From contig DATGMD010000053.1 of the NCBI GenBank assembly GCA_035293805.1, positions 1 to 64,000 on the forward strand: a DNA stretch of 64,000 bases, given 5' to 3'. The DNA comes from JAJPHF01 sp035293805. GTDB lineage: Bacteria; Chloroflexota; UBA6077; JAJPHF01. Shown here in pieces: positions 17,029 to 25,358 of this stretch. A model generated the notes under the pieces. It had not been told where the DNA came from and made no database searches. It worked only from the letters and a program-made list of their open reading frames with translations. The translations under genes and the position numbers were made by a program. The first letter of the stretch is position 1. Each line of letters begins with the position of its first letter.

Positions 17029-17040
17029 GCACATATGTTC
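17029..17040. promoter_or_regulatory. Third, imperfect LexA-like box
   Basis: GCACATATGTTC differs from GAAC-N4-GTTC at one base and is centred 37 bases from the second box. The divergent gap 16967-17305 otherwise contains GC-rich sequence with no gene; this box could also act on the plus-strand hydroxylase operon. Confidence 0.45.
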
Positions 17041-17305
17041 TAGCGTCACGGCCGCGTCACAGGGCGCGACCGGCCGGGCTTGCGACGGGTCGGCCGTTAT
17101 GGCATCCTGCCGGACGAGACACCGCCGCGCGAGCAGGCCGCGCCACACCGCGCCGCGCCGTGCTCGTGTGCGTCGTCCACCGCCCGGCCGCACCCCGTCC
17201 CGGGGCCCAGGCCGCGCGCAGCAGTCCCGTCGCGGGGGCGGTGCCGAGCGGCCGGCTCCCGGCCGGCGGCCAGGTGCGATCCCAGGGCGTCCGTAAGGAG
17301 AAGAT

Positions 17306-17812
17306 GTGCCGATGCCGAACGCACACCAGATCACGCTGACCGTGAACGGCGAGTCCGTCACTCGCGAGGTGGAGCCGCGTCAGCTGCTCGTCTACTTCCT
17401 GCGCGACCAGCTCGGGCTGACGGGCACGCACGTGGGCTGCGACACGACTCAGTGCGGCGCCTGCACGATCCACCTGAACGGCAAGGCCGTGAAGTCGTGT
17501 ACCATCCTGGCCGTGCAGGCCGACGGCCAGCAGATCACCACGATCGAGGGCATTGCCAAGGGCGACCAGCTCGACCCCGTGCAGGAGGGCTTCCGCGTGA
17601 AGCACGGCCTGCAGTGTGGCTACTGCACGCCCGGCATGATCATGAGCGCCACGGCGCTGCTGGCCGAGAACCCTCACCCGAGCGAGGCGGACATCCGCCA
17701 CGCCATCGACGGCAATCTCTGCCGCTGCACGGGCTATCACGGCATCGTCGAGGCGATCAAGTGGGCGGCCGAGCACCCGGAGGGTGCGCCGCGGGCTGAG
17801 GTGGCGTCATGA
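17306..17812 (+). CDS. Molybdenum hydroxylase, [2Fe-2S] subunit (cluster B)
   Basis: 168 residues from GTG at 17306; an ATG at 17312 is equally possible, and AAGGAG ends at 17300. Both iron-sulfur sites are intact: CDTTQCGACTIHLNG plus KSCTIL, and CGYCTPGMIMSATALL with LCRCTGYHGIV. This is the CoxS-type subunit of a CO dehydrogenase/xanthine oxidase family complex. First gene of a small-FAD-large operon, with an ATGA overlap to the next gene. Confidence 0.92.
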   Translation: MPMPNAHQITLTVNGESVTREVEPRQLLVYFLRDQLGLTGTHVGCDTTQCGACTIHLNGKAVKSCTILAVQADGQQITTIEGIAKGDQLDPVQEGFRVKHGLQCGYCTPGMIMSATALLAENPHPSEADIRHAIDGNLCRCTGYHGIVEAIKWAAEHPEGAPRAEVAS

Positions 17813-18693
17813 TTCCAGCCGAGTTCGAGTACCACGCCCCGACCAGCGTTCAGGAGGCGATCGGCCTGCTGCAGCAGTACGACGGCGACGCCAAGATCCT
17901 CGCCGGCGGCCATAGCCTGTTGCCGCTGCTGAAGCTGCGCTTCCTCCAGCCCGCGGCGCTCATCGACATCGCGCGCATCCCCAACCTCGACTACATCCGC
18001 ATGGAAGACGGCAAGCTCGCCGTGGGCGCGCTCGTCACCTACAACGAACTGGAGCGCAATGAGGCGGTGCAGCGCATCGGCGTGCTGTACGACGTGGTCA
18101 AGCAGGTGGGCGACGTGCAGATCCGCAACCGCGGCACGCTCTGCGGCAGCCTGGCCCACGCCGACCCCGCGGGCGACCCGCCCGCGCTCGCCTACGCGCT
18201 CGACGCCGAGTTCCAGATGCAAGGCCCGAACGGCGCGCGCACCGTGGGCGTGGACGACTGGTTCGTGGACACGCTGCAGAGCGCGCTGGAGCCCGACGAG
18301 GTGCTGACCGAGGTGCGTCTGAACGCGACAACCGAGCGCACGGGCAGCGCCTATCGCACGTTCGAGCAGCCCGCGTCGCACTACGCGCTGGTCGGCGTCG
18401 CCGCGCTGCTGACGCTCGCCGCAGATGGCACGGTGGCGCGCTGCCGCGTGGGCGTGACGGGCGTCGGGCCGGTAGCCTACCGCGCGGCCGACATGGAGGC
18501 GGCGCTTCAGGGCAAGCGGCCGGACGAGGCGGCCATCCGCGACGCCGCCGAGCAGGTGGTGAACGGCGTGGACGTGCTCGCCGACCTGCACGCCTCGGTG
18601 CCGTACCGCAGTCACCTGGCGAAGGTGTACGCCCGCCGCGCGCTCGCGGCCGCGCTCGCCCGCGCCACGGGGCAGCCCGAGCCGGCGGAGTAA
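17809..18693 (+). CDS. Molybdenum hydroxylase, FAD-binding subunit (cluster B)
   Basis: 294 residues, start overlapping the previous stop (ATGA). CoxM-type: FEYHAPTSVQEAIGLLQQY, the FAD motif KILAGGHSLLPLLKLR (about 30-45) and the second motif RNRGTLCGSLAHADPAGDPPA (about 104-124). The C-terminal CO_deh_flav domain follows. It links the small and large subunits and may reduce a quinone or oxygen. No insertion is present, unlike the cluster A copy. Confidence 0.92.
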   Translation: MIPAEFEYHAPTSVQEAIGLLQQYDGDAKILAGGHSLLPLLKLRFLQPAALIDIARIPNLDYIRMEDGKLAVGALVTYNELERNEAVQRIGVLYDVVKQVGDVQIRNRGTLCGSLAHADPAGDPPALAYALDAEFQMQGPNGARTVGVDDWFVDTLQSALEPDEVLTEVRLNATTERTGSAYRTFEQPASHYALVGVAALLTLAADGTVARCRVGVTGVGPVAYRAADMEAALQGKRPDEAAIRDAAEQVVNGVDVLADLHASVPYRSHLAKVYARRALAAALARATGQPEPAE

Positions 18694-18919
18694 GCGAACG
18701 TCCGTAGGTCGGGGCTTGTCCCCGACCGCCGGCGCGGTGAGCGCGCCGGCTCTCGCGCAGCGGCCTGCACGCTGAGCGCACAGCGGGAGGCGCGTGGTAC
18801 CGGGCGCCCCTCGGGCCAGGAGCCACCGGGCGCCGGGATTGCGGCCTGCGGGCCGCGGGCGGGCATGAAACCCGCCCCTACAGGCCCCCGCTATAGACCC
18901 CGCCAGAACTGGAGGCAAC
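18694..18919. repeat. Intergenic repeat pair between FAD and large subunit genes
   Basis: Two palindromes stand in this 226-base gap: GGTCGGGG-cttgt-CCCCGACC (18707-18727) and GGGCGGG-catgaaa-CCCGCCC (18858-18877). I recall both as common dispersed intergenic elements in high-GC bacteria. The rest is GC-rich without a gene. GGAGG at the end serves the large-subunit start. Confidence 0.6.
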
Positions 18920-21241
18920 ATGACCGCCGTCGAGCATCCCGCGCCGGCCGGCGAGGTCGGCCGCGCCCGCCTGCGCGTCGAGGACCCGCGGCTGGTCACC
19001 GGCCAGGGGCATTACGTCGATGACATTCGGCTGCCGGGGCTGCTGCACATGGCCTTCGTGCGCAGCCCCTACGCCCACGCGCGCATCACGGGCGTCGACG
19101 CCAGCGCGGCGCGGGCGCTGCCGGGCGTGCGCGCGGTGCTCGTCGGCGCCGACGTGCCGCCGATCGCGAAGCTGCCCGTGATCCCCATCGCCGCGGACCT
19201 GAAGGTGCCGCCGTTCGAGTCGCTAGCCGTGGACACCGTGCGGGCGGTGGCGATGCCGGTGGCGGTCGTCGTCGCGGACAGCCGTGACGCGGCGACTGAC
19301 GGCGCGGCGCTGGTCGACGTGACGTACGCGCCGCTGCCGGCGGTGGCGGACGCCGAGGCGGCGCTCGAGCCCGACGCGCCGCTGGTCTACCCGCAGTTCG
19401 GCACGAACCTGGCCTACACCCTGCGGCGCGGCAGCGGCGACGTGGATGCCGCCTTTGCAAGTGCCCACCGCGCCGTCAAGGTGCGTGTCGCCTTCCCGCG
19501 CCTCGCGCCCGTGCCGATGGAGCCGCGCGGCGTGGTCGCCAGCTACGACCCAGGCACCGACGAGCTGACCGTGTGGGTCACCACGCAGGCGCCCAGCGGC
19601 ACGCAGAGCCTGCTCGCGCTGGCGCTCGACATGCCCGAGACGTCGGTCCGCGTGATCGCGCCCGACGTGGGCGGCGGCTTCGGCGCGCGCAACGCCGTTT
19701 ACCCCGAGTACATCGTCGCCGCCTGGGCGGCGCGCTTGCTCGGGCGGCCGGTGCGCTGGGTGGCGACGCGCTCGGAGGACGTCAGCACCACCACCCACGG
19801 GCGCGACGAGGTGGTAACCGTCGAGCTAGCCGCCGACCAGGAGGGCCGCCTGCTGGGCATGCGGGCGCACGTCGTCGGCAACCTGGGCGGCTACATGTAC
19901 ACCAACACGCAGCTGCCGCCGTCGCGCATCCCGGCGCTGCTCCCCGGCTGCTACCATCTGCCCGCCTACGAGGCCACGCTGAGCGCCGCGTACACCAACA
20001 CGAACCCGACGGCGCCCTATCGCGGCGCGGGCCGGCCCGAGGCCGCCGACACGATCGAGCGCGTCATGGACGTGCTGGCCGGCGCCTTGGACATGGACCC
20101 AGCGGAGCTGCGGCGCCGCAACTTCGTGCGCCCCGACGAGTTCCCCTTCAAGACGATCAGCGGCGTGACCTACGACTCGGGCAACTACGCGGCGGCGCTG
20201 GACAGGCTGCTGGCGCTGGCCGACTACCCCGCGCTCCGCGCCCAGCAGCAGGCCGAGCGCGCCCGTGGCGAGCGCACGCTGCTCGGCATCGGCATCGCCA
20301 GCTTCACCGAGCCAAGCGCCTCGGGCTGGGAGAGCGGGCAGGTACGGATCGAGCCGTCAGGGCGGGTCAGCGCGGCCACTGGCTCGTCGTCGCACGGCCA
20401 GGGCCACGAGACGAGCTTCGCCCAGATCCTGGCCGACCAGCTCGGCATCCCCTTCGACCAGATCGTCATCCGCCACGGCGACACGGCGAAGACTCCGCCC
20501 GGCGTGGGCACCTTCGGCAGCCGCAGCACGGTGCTGGGCGGCACGGCGCTCATCCGCGCCAGCGAGCAGGTCGTCGGCAAGGCGCGGCGCATCGCGGCGG
20601 GGCTGCTGGAGGCGAACCCCGACGACGTGCGGCTGGAGGAGGGCCGCTTCCGCGTGGCGGGCCTGCCCGAGAAGGCCGTCAGCTGGGCGCAGGTGGCCGC
20701 GGCCGCCTACGGGCGCGGACGGCTCCCGCCGGGCGAGACGCTGGGCCTGGAGGCCAGCTACTACTACCAGGCGCCCAGCGACACCTACGGCTTCGGCGCG
20801 GCGCTGGCGGTCGTCCGCATCGACCCGGACACCGGCCACGTGGCCGTCGAGAAGCTGGTGGCCGTGGACGACTGCGGCACGGTCGTCAACCCACTCTTGG
20901 TCGAGGGCCAGGTATGGGGCGGCACGGCGCAGGGGCTCGGCCAGGCGCTGCTAGAGCAAGTGGTCTACGAGCCGGGCGGCGAGCTGGTCACCGGCTCGCT
21001 GATGCACTACGCGCTGCCCCGGGCCACCGACATGCCGCCTTTGGAGATCGCCGAGATGCACACGCCGTCGCCCTACAACCCGCTCGGCACGAAGGGCGTC
21101 GGCGAGTCGGGCACGATTATCGGCACGGCACCCATCATGAACGCCGTGGCCGACGCCCTCGCCCCGCTCGGCATCACCCACCTCGACATGCCCTACACGG
21201 CCGAGCGCGTCTGGGCGGCAATTCGAAGTGCTGAGTGTTGA
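18920..21241 (+). CDS. Molybdenum hydroxylase, molybdopterin-binding large subunit (cluster B), CoxL-like form II
   Basis: 773 residues. Hammerhead domain with VTGQGHYVDDIRLPGLLHMAFVRSPYAHARI, then DVGGGFGARNAVYPEY, a YRGAGRPEAADTIERVMD loop near 375, SSHGQGHETSFAQI, and the catalytic Glu in GTKGVGESGTIIG near 725. The loop reads YRGAGR (form II) and lacks the Cys of the true CO dehydrogenase loop (AYxCSFR), so CO is an unlikely main substrate. The last residues (RSAEC) and the stop codon come from a heptamer repeat. Confidence 0.9.
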   Translation: MTAVEHPAPAGEVGRARLRVEDPRLVTGQGHYVDDIRLPGLLHMAFVRSPYAHARITGVDASAARALPGVRAVLVGADVPPIAKLPVIPIAADLKVPPFESLAVDTVRAVAMPVAVVVADSRDAATDGAALVDVTYAPLPAVADAEAALEPDAPLVYPQFGTNLAYTLRRGSGDVDAAFASAHRAVKVRVAFPRLAPVPMEPRGVVASYDPGTDELTVWVTTQAPSGTQSLLALALDMPETSVRVIAPDVGGGFGARNAVYPEYIVAAWAARLLGRPVRWVATRSEDVSTTTHGRDEVVTVELAADQEGRLLGMRAHVVGNLGGYMYTNTQLPPSRIPALLPGCYHLPAYEATLSAAYTNTNPTAPYRGAGRPEAADTIERVMDVLAGALDMDPAELRRRNFVRPDEFPFKTISGVTYDSGNYAAALDRLLALADYPALRAQQQAERARGERTLLGIGIASFTEPSASGWESGQVRIEPSGRVSAATGSSSHGQGHETSFAQILADQLGIPFDQIVIRHGDTAKTPPGVGTFGSRSTVLGGTALIRASEQVVGKARRIAAGLLEANPDDVRLEEGRFRVAGLPEKAVSWAQVAAAAYGRGRLPPGETLGLEASYYYQAPSDTYGFGAALAVVRIDPDTGHVAVEKLVAVDDCGTVVNPLLVEGQVWGGTAQGLGQALLEQVVYEPGGELVTGSLMHYALPRATDMPPLEIAEMHTPSPYNPLGTKGVGESGTIIGTAPIMNAVADALAPLGITHLDMPYTAERVWAAIRSAEC

Positions 21242-21296
21242 GTGGCGAGATGGCTTTTGACTCAGCACTCCGCACTCAGCACTCAGCGCTCAGGAC
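21225..21296. repeat. Facing heptamer repeats across the large-subunit stop and the next start
   Basis: AGTGCTG-AGTGTTG-AGTGGCG on the left faces CTCAGCA-CTCCGCA-CTCAGCA-CTCAGCG on the right, period seven, so a long hairpin can form. The TGA of the upstream gene and the possible starts of the downstream gene (21235, 21250) lie inside. Confidence 0.75.
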
Positions 21297-22302
21297 TACG
21301 CTTGTCGGCAGCTTGCCACGGCCGGAGTGGCTGGCGACGCCAGAGCAAGTGCGGGCGCGCTGGCTGCTCGAAGGGCCGGCGCTGCGGATCGGCCAGGACG
21401 ACGCCGTGCTGCTGGCGATCAAGCTCCAGGAGGACGCCGGCCTCGACGTCGTGACGGACGGCGAGCAGCGCCGCCGCCACTACATCGAGAGCTTCTGCGG
21501 CGAGCTGGGCGGCTTCGACTACCGCGACCTCGTGGACATGCCCACCCGGGGCGGGCGCTACGTGCAGAAGGTGCCGAAGATCACGAGGCCCGTCGAGCGC
21601 ACCCACCCCATCCTGCTCGACGGGCTGCGCTTCCTGCGGGCGCACACCACGCGGCCCGTGAAGGTGACGATGCCGGGGCCAATGACCATCGCCGACACGG
21701 CGCACGACGCCTACTACGGCGACGAGCGGGCCTGCGCGGCGGCGCTGGCAGCGGCCATCAACGCCGAGGCGCGCGCGCTGGCGGCCGCGGGCGCCGACGT
21801 GGTCCAGATCGACGAGCCGGCCTTCAACGTGTACCCGGACAAGGCCGAGGCGTGGGGGATCGAGCTGCTCGACCGCTGCCTGGAGGGCGTGACCGCGCGG
21901 ACGGCCGTACACATCTGCTACGGCTACGGCTCGCCGGCGGTGCTCGCCTGGAAGGCGCAGAACGCGGACTGGAGCCAGTACCGGCGGCTGCTGCCGCTGC
22001 TGCGGCAGTCGCGCGTGCAGCAGCTCTCGTTGGAGTTTGCCGCCTCGGGCGTGGACCCGGCGGTCCTGGCCGAGGCGGGCGACAAGGACATCCTCTACGG
22101 CTGCGTCGACGTGAGCCCGGCGCCCCCCGACCCGCCGGCGGTGATCGCCGACCGCATCCGCGCGGCGCTGCGCTACGTGCCGCCCGAGCGCCTGTACCCC
22201 TGCACCGACTGCGGCATGGCGCCCATTCCCCGGGCCGCCGCGCGCGCTAAGCTGGAAGCGCTGAGCGCCGCCGCCCGCCACGTGCGCGCGGAGCTGGCGT
22301 AG
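21235..22302 (+). CDS. MetE C-terminal-like cobalamin-independent methyltransferase
   Basis: 355 residues from GTG 21235 (ATG at 21250 also possible; both lie in repeat sequence). One barrel of the methionine synthase II/UROD-like fold: LVGSLPRPEWL, VTDGEQRRRHYIESF, VKVTMPGPMTI, VQIDEPAFNVYP. The zinc ligands are all present: VHICYG (His, Cys), LSLEFAASG (Glu) and YPCTDCGM (Cys). The N-terminal half of full MetE is absent, as in short MetE-type proteins that use other methyl donors. The hydroxylase operon precedes it directly, so it may act on the same compound. Confidence 0.85.
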   Translation: MLSGEMAFDSALRTQHSALRTTLVGSLPRPEWLATPEQVRARWLLEGPALRIGQDDAVLLAIKLQEDAGLDVVTDGEQRRRHYIESFCGELGGFDYRDLVDMPTRGGRYVQKVPKITRPVERTHPILLDGLRFLRAHTTRPVKVTMPGPMTIADTAHDAYYGDERACAAALAAAINAEARALAAAGADVVQIDEPAFNVYPDKAEAWGIELLDRCLEGVTARTAVHICYGYGSPAVLAWKAQNADWSQYRRLLPLLRQSRVQQLSLEFAASGVDPAVLAEAGDKDILYGCVDVSPAPPDPPAVIADRIRAALRYVPPERLYPCTDCGMAPIPRAAARAKLEALSAAARHVRAELA

Positions 22303-22601
22303 GCCGCGCTGTCGACGTCGAGCCCGGCGCGGCACCGCGGCGGAGCAGGCACCGCGGCCGATGCCGGCGGCATGAGAGGGGCCGCGCGGCTCTCGCGCGT
22401 CACGGTGACCCGCGCGCACCGACGGCGCCCGGGACGCGTGCCCAAGCCGCACGTCGACACCGCCGTCACGCTCGTGCGCCACGTCCCGGAGCACCCGCCC
22501 TGCGGTCCAAGGCGGGCGTCGGCGCCGGCGCGCTGCCGAGCCGAGCGCGCGGCGATTGCCCCGGCGCCCGTGCCCGCGGCCGCGACGCCGGCTCGCCCTC
22601 G

Positions 22602-22784
22602 CTAAGCACCCGCCCCCGCGTTCAGCTTCTGCAGGATGCCCATCATCAGCGCCTCGCGCTCCTTGAGCTGCTCCTTGTACTCGTAGGTCTCGGTCTTGTA
22701 GATCTCTTCTTTCAGGCTACGCAGCGACTCGTCGACCAGCCCGGCAAGCAGCCCCCGCTCGTCGTTGCTAAGCTCCAGGTCCAT
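22602..22784 (-). CDS. Small conserved helical protein of unknown function
   Basis: 60 residues from ATG 22784, with AAGGAGG upstream; a longer frame has no ribosome site. The sequence (LELSNDERGLLAGLVDESL, then EEIYKTETYEYKEQLKEREALMMGIL) is a charged helical hairpin like many short unannotated bacterial proteins. The preceding gap 22303-22601 shows no gene or repeat I can support. Confidence 0.75.
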   Translation of the reverse strand: MDLELSNDERGLLAGLVDESLRSLKEEIYKTETYEYKEQLKEREALMMGILQKLNAGAGA

Positions 22785-22932
22785 GAGCCCCCTCCTTCGG
22801 CGCGTGATCAAGTCGGCCCGACGCACGCGGCGCGCTACACCGCGCCGGCCGCTTCCATGCACTTAGTATGCCGCATAGCAATGTATTGGATCGCAGGCTC
22901 CCGCGCGACGTGCGTCGCTCGGGCCGGCTCGC

Positions 22933-22938
22933 TATACT
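22933..22938 (+). promoter_or_regulatory. -10 element (TATACT) for binding-protein copy 3
   Basis: GCTATACTGC lies 31 bases before the ATG at 22969 and shares the TATACTG core with the elements at 26138 and 60045. No clear -35. Confidence 0.45.
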
Positions 22939-22968
22939 GCCGCAATCGCGTCAAGCAGGGGGCCAGCC

Positions 22969-24138
22969 ATGCGCCCGCCTTTCACGACACGCCTCCGCGA
23001 ACCGCGCCCGCGGCGGCCGGCCGCCCGGACAGCCGCTCGGCGTAGCTTCACCACGGCCTGCGTCGCGCTCCTGGCGCTGCTCGCGGCGTGCGCGCAGCCG
23101 GCCGCCGCCCCGCGCGCCCCCGACGCTGCCAAGGCACCGAGCGCACCGCCTGCCGGGGCAGCCGCGGCGGGAGCGACGCCGCCGCAAGCGGCAGCCGCGT
23201 CGACGCAGCCAGCCGCGCTGCAGCCGCTCAAGTTCGTCATCTCGACCATCAGCGCGTCGATCGCGCCCACCGTCGTCGCCAAGGAGGCCGGCTTTACCGC
23301 GCGCCAGGGGCTCGACGTGGACCTCGTGATCGCCCGCTCGGGCAGCGAGGCGATGGCAGCGCTGCTGTCGCAGGACGCGCCGCTCGGGTCGATCGGCGGC
23401 AACGCGATCATCAACGCCAGCGCGAGCGGCGCCGACCTGGTGGCGGTCGCCGTGCAGCAAGTGCGCTTCACCTACCAGGTGATGAGCGACCCGAGCCTGC
23501 AGACGTTCGCCGACTTGCGCGGCAAGCGCCTGGGCGTGGCCGACGTGGGCGGGTCGTCGGACCTGGCGACGCAGTATGCGCTCGACAAGTTCGGGCTGCG
23601 CCGCGGCGAGGACGTGGCGGTCGTGGCGCTGGGCAGCCAGAACGAGCGGCTGGGAGGCCTCCAGGCGGGCGCGGTCGCCGCGGCGATGCTGCAAGCGCCG
23701 TTCACCGCGAGCGCCCGCGAGGCTGGCTACAAGACCCTGTTCAACTTCGCAAACGAAGACTACGAGGCGCCCATCACGACGGTCGTCACCAACCGCGCGT
23801 ACCTGCGCGACCACCCCGACGTCGTCCGGCGCTACGTCACCGCGCTGGTGGACGCCATCCACTATTTCAAGACCGAGCGCGCGGGGACGCTCGCCATCGT
23901 CGGCCGCTTCCTCGGTCTGGACGACCCGGCGGCGCTCGACGAGATCTACAGCGAGTCCGCCGGGCCGGTACTGCTGGAAGCGCCGCTGCCCCGCGCCGCC
24001 ACCTTCGCCAGCGCCATTAAGGACATCGCCGCCCACAACGAGAACGTCGCCCGCCTGAACCCGAACGACCTCGTGGACGACCGGTTCGTGCGCGAGCTAA
24101 TGGACTCGGGATACATCGACCGCCTCTACGGACGCTGA
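22969..24138 (+). CDS. ABC transporter substrate-binding lipoprotein, NitT/TauT type, copy 3
   Basis: 389 residues. A basic N-terminus of about 25 residues leads to the signal FTTACVALLALLAAC (lipobox LAAC). The Ala/Pro linker is followed by LKFVISTISASIAPTVVAKEAGFTARQGLDVDLVIARSGSEAMAALLS, DLRGKRLGVADVGGSSDLATQYALDKFGL and GLQAGAVAAAMLQAPF, and the C-terminal RELMDSGYIDRLYG shared with copies 1 and 4. It should deliver a small anion or amine-like ligand to a permease encoded elsewhere. Confidence 0.87.
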   Translation: MRPPFTTRLREPRPRRPAARTAARRSFTTACVALLALLAACAQPAAAPRAPDAAKAPSAPPAGAAAAGATPPQAAAASTQPAALQPLKFVISTISASIAPTVVAKEAGFTARQGLDVDLVIARSGSEAMAALLSQDAPLGSIGGNAIINASASGADLVAVAVQQVRFTYQVMSDPSLQTFADLRGKRLGVADVGGSSDLATQYALDKFGLRRGEDVAVVALGSQNERLGGLQAGAVAAAMLQAPFTASAREAGYKTLFNFANEDYEAPITTVVTNRAYLRDHPDVVRRYVTALVDAIHYFKTERAGTLAIVGRFLGLDDPAALDEIYSESAGPVLLEAPLPRAATFASAIKDIAAHNENVARLNPNDLVDDRFVRELMDSGYIDRLYGR

Positions 24139-24205
24139 GCGCCAGCGGCGTGCGCGGCCTTCCAGGACGCCCGCCGGATCGTGTGCAAGCCCGTCAGCGA
24201 TTCGG

Positions 24206-24211
24206 TATGCT
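24206..24211 (+). promoter_or_regulatory. -10 element (TATGCT) for the dienelactone hydrolase gene
   Basis: CGGTATGCTGG stands 85 bases before the ATG at 24296 and matches the GGTAT(A/G)CTGG pattern seen before other genes here. Confidence 0.4.
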
Positions 24212-24295
24212 GGACGAGGGACCGGCGGTGCGGGGGCGGCTCGCCGGGGCCAGTGGCGGATGCCCCGAATCAGGTCGCGAAAGGAGCGCCAGGCC

Positions 24296-25189
24296 ATGCA
24301 CGACATGCAGCAGTATGTGGTGACGGAGTTCATCGAGGACTACGAGGACGGGCTCCTGGAGCGCGCCGACCTGGAGCGGCGGCTGGTCGGCCTGGTTGGC
24401 GCCAGCGAAGCGGCGAACCTGCTGGCCGGCGTGCCGATCGTCACGCCCCGCGCGCGGCGCCGCGTGGCCGCGCCACGGCCGATTCAGGGCGGCGCCGGCA
24501 TCCAGACCGAGGACGTGAGCATCCCCATTCAGGGTGGCCAGCTGCAGGGCTACCTGGCGCGGCCGGAGGGCGACGGCAGCCGCGGCGCGGTGCTCGCCAT
24601 CCACGAGAACCGCGGCCTGGTCGACCACATCAAGGACTGCGCGCGCCGGCTGGCGGCCGCGGGCTACGTGGCGCTCGCGCCCGACCTGCTCTCCCGCGAG
24701 GGCGGCACGGGCGCCTTCAAGGAGACGGCCGACGCCACCGCCGCCCTAGGCAAGGCCGACGCGAACCAGAACACCCAGGACCTGGTGGCGGCCCTCGACT
24801 GGCTTGGGAAGCAGTCGGGCGTGGACGGCAACCGCCTGGCCGTGACGGGCTGGTGCATGGGCGGCGGCTACACCTGGCGCGTGGCGACGCAGGCCGGCAG
24901 CCGCATCAAGGCGGCGGTGCCGTGGTACGGGCCGAACCCGCCGTCGGACGCCGACAAGATCGCGGCCCCGGTGTTCGCGATCTACGGGGCTCTGGACGAG
25001 CGCATCAATGCCGGCATCCCGGCCATCGTCGAGCAGATGTGGAAGAACAACAAGCCGTTCGCTCTCCGTATCTACCCGAACGCCCAGCACGCCTTCAACA
25101 ACGACCAGAACCCCGAGCGCTACAACGCCCAGCAAGCGCCGATCGCCTGGAACGACATGCTGTACTTCCTCGGCGAGACCCTGAAGTAG
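24296..25189 (+). CDS. Dienelactone hydrolase family protein
   Basis: 297 residues from ATG 24296 (AAAGGAG upstream). An N-terminal 60-residue helical extension with EDYEDGLLERADLERRLVGLVG precedes an alpha/beta-hydrolase. The catalytic triad can be read: Cys in GWCMGGGY, Asp in YGALDERI and His in NAQHAFNN. The Glu in HENRGL that activates the Cys is present. Carboxymethylenebutenolidases open dienelactone in chlorocatechol breakdown; many relatives act on other esters. It is followed by an SDR gene after a repeat-bearing gap. Confidence 0.88.
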   Translation: MHDMQQYVVTEFIEDYEDGLLERADLERRLVGLVGASEAANLLAGVPIVTPRARRRVAAPRPIQGGAGIQTEDVSIPIQGGQLQGYLARPEGDGSRGAVLAIHENRGLVDHIKDCARRLAAAGYVALAPDLLSREGGTGAFKETADATAALGKADANQNTQDLVAALDWLGKQSGVDGNRLAVTGWCMGGGYTWRVATQAGSRIKAAVPWYGPNPPSDADKIAAPVFAIYGALDERINAGIPAIVEQMWKNNKPFALRIYPNAQHAFNNDQNPERYNAQQAPIAWNDMLYFLGETLK

Positions 25190-25199
25190 CAGCCAGAGG

Positions 25200-25275
25200 G
25201 GGGTGGGGAGGTAGTGGGGGACACCCCCACGCCCCCGGCAGGGTGTGGCGCGGAATACTGCGAGCGCCACTGCCC
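25200..25275. repeat. Intergenic repeat related to the insert at 13.6 kb
   Basis: GGGGTGGGGAGG and CCCCCACGCCCCC arms precede a unit at 25239-25272 with GAATACTGCGAG that matches 13658-13691 at 30 of 34 bases. Here it lies between genes. Confidence 0.7.
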
Positions 25276-25358
25276 CGGCACCCCCGGGGAGCGGGACGGG
25301 CCGACCAGCCACCCGGCAGGTGCGTCCCCTGCACCGCCGGGGAAAATGGGAGGGCAGC

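Noticed and set aside
19573..21234. Open frame of 553 codons in another frame of the CoxL-like gene
   Set aside because: Arg/Ala/Gly-rich translation without domains; the overlapping CoxL-like protein has all family motifs.
18920..21241. Reading cluster B as an aerobic CO dehydrogenase
   Set aside because: The large subunit has a YRGAGR loop (form II) and lacks the Cys-bearing loop of form I CoxL; no coxD/E/F-like maturation genes are next to it.
22372..22605. Possible 77-residue gene in the gap after the MetE-like gene
   Set aside because: Arg/Pro/Ala-rich, no ribosome site, no resemblance to any protein type.
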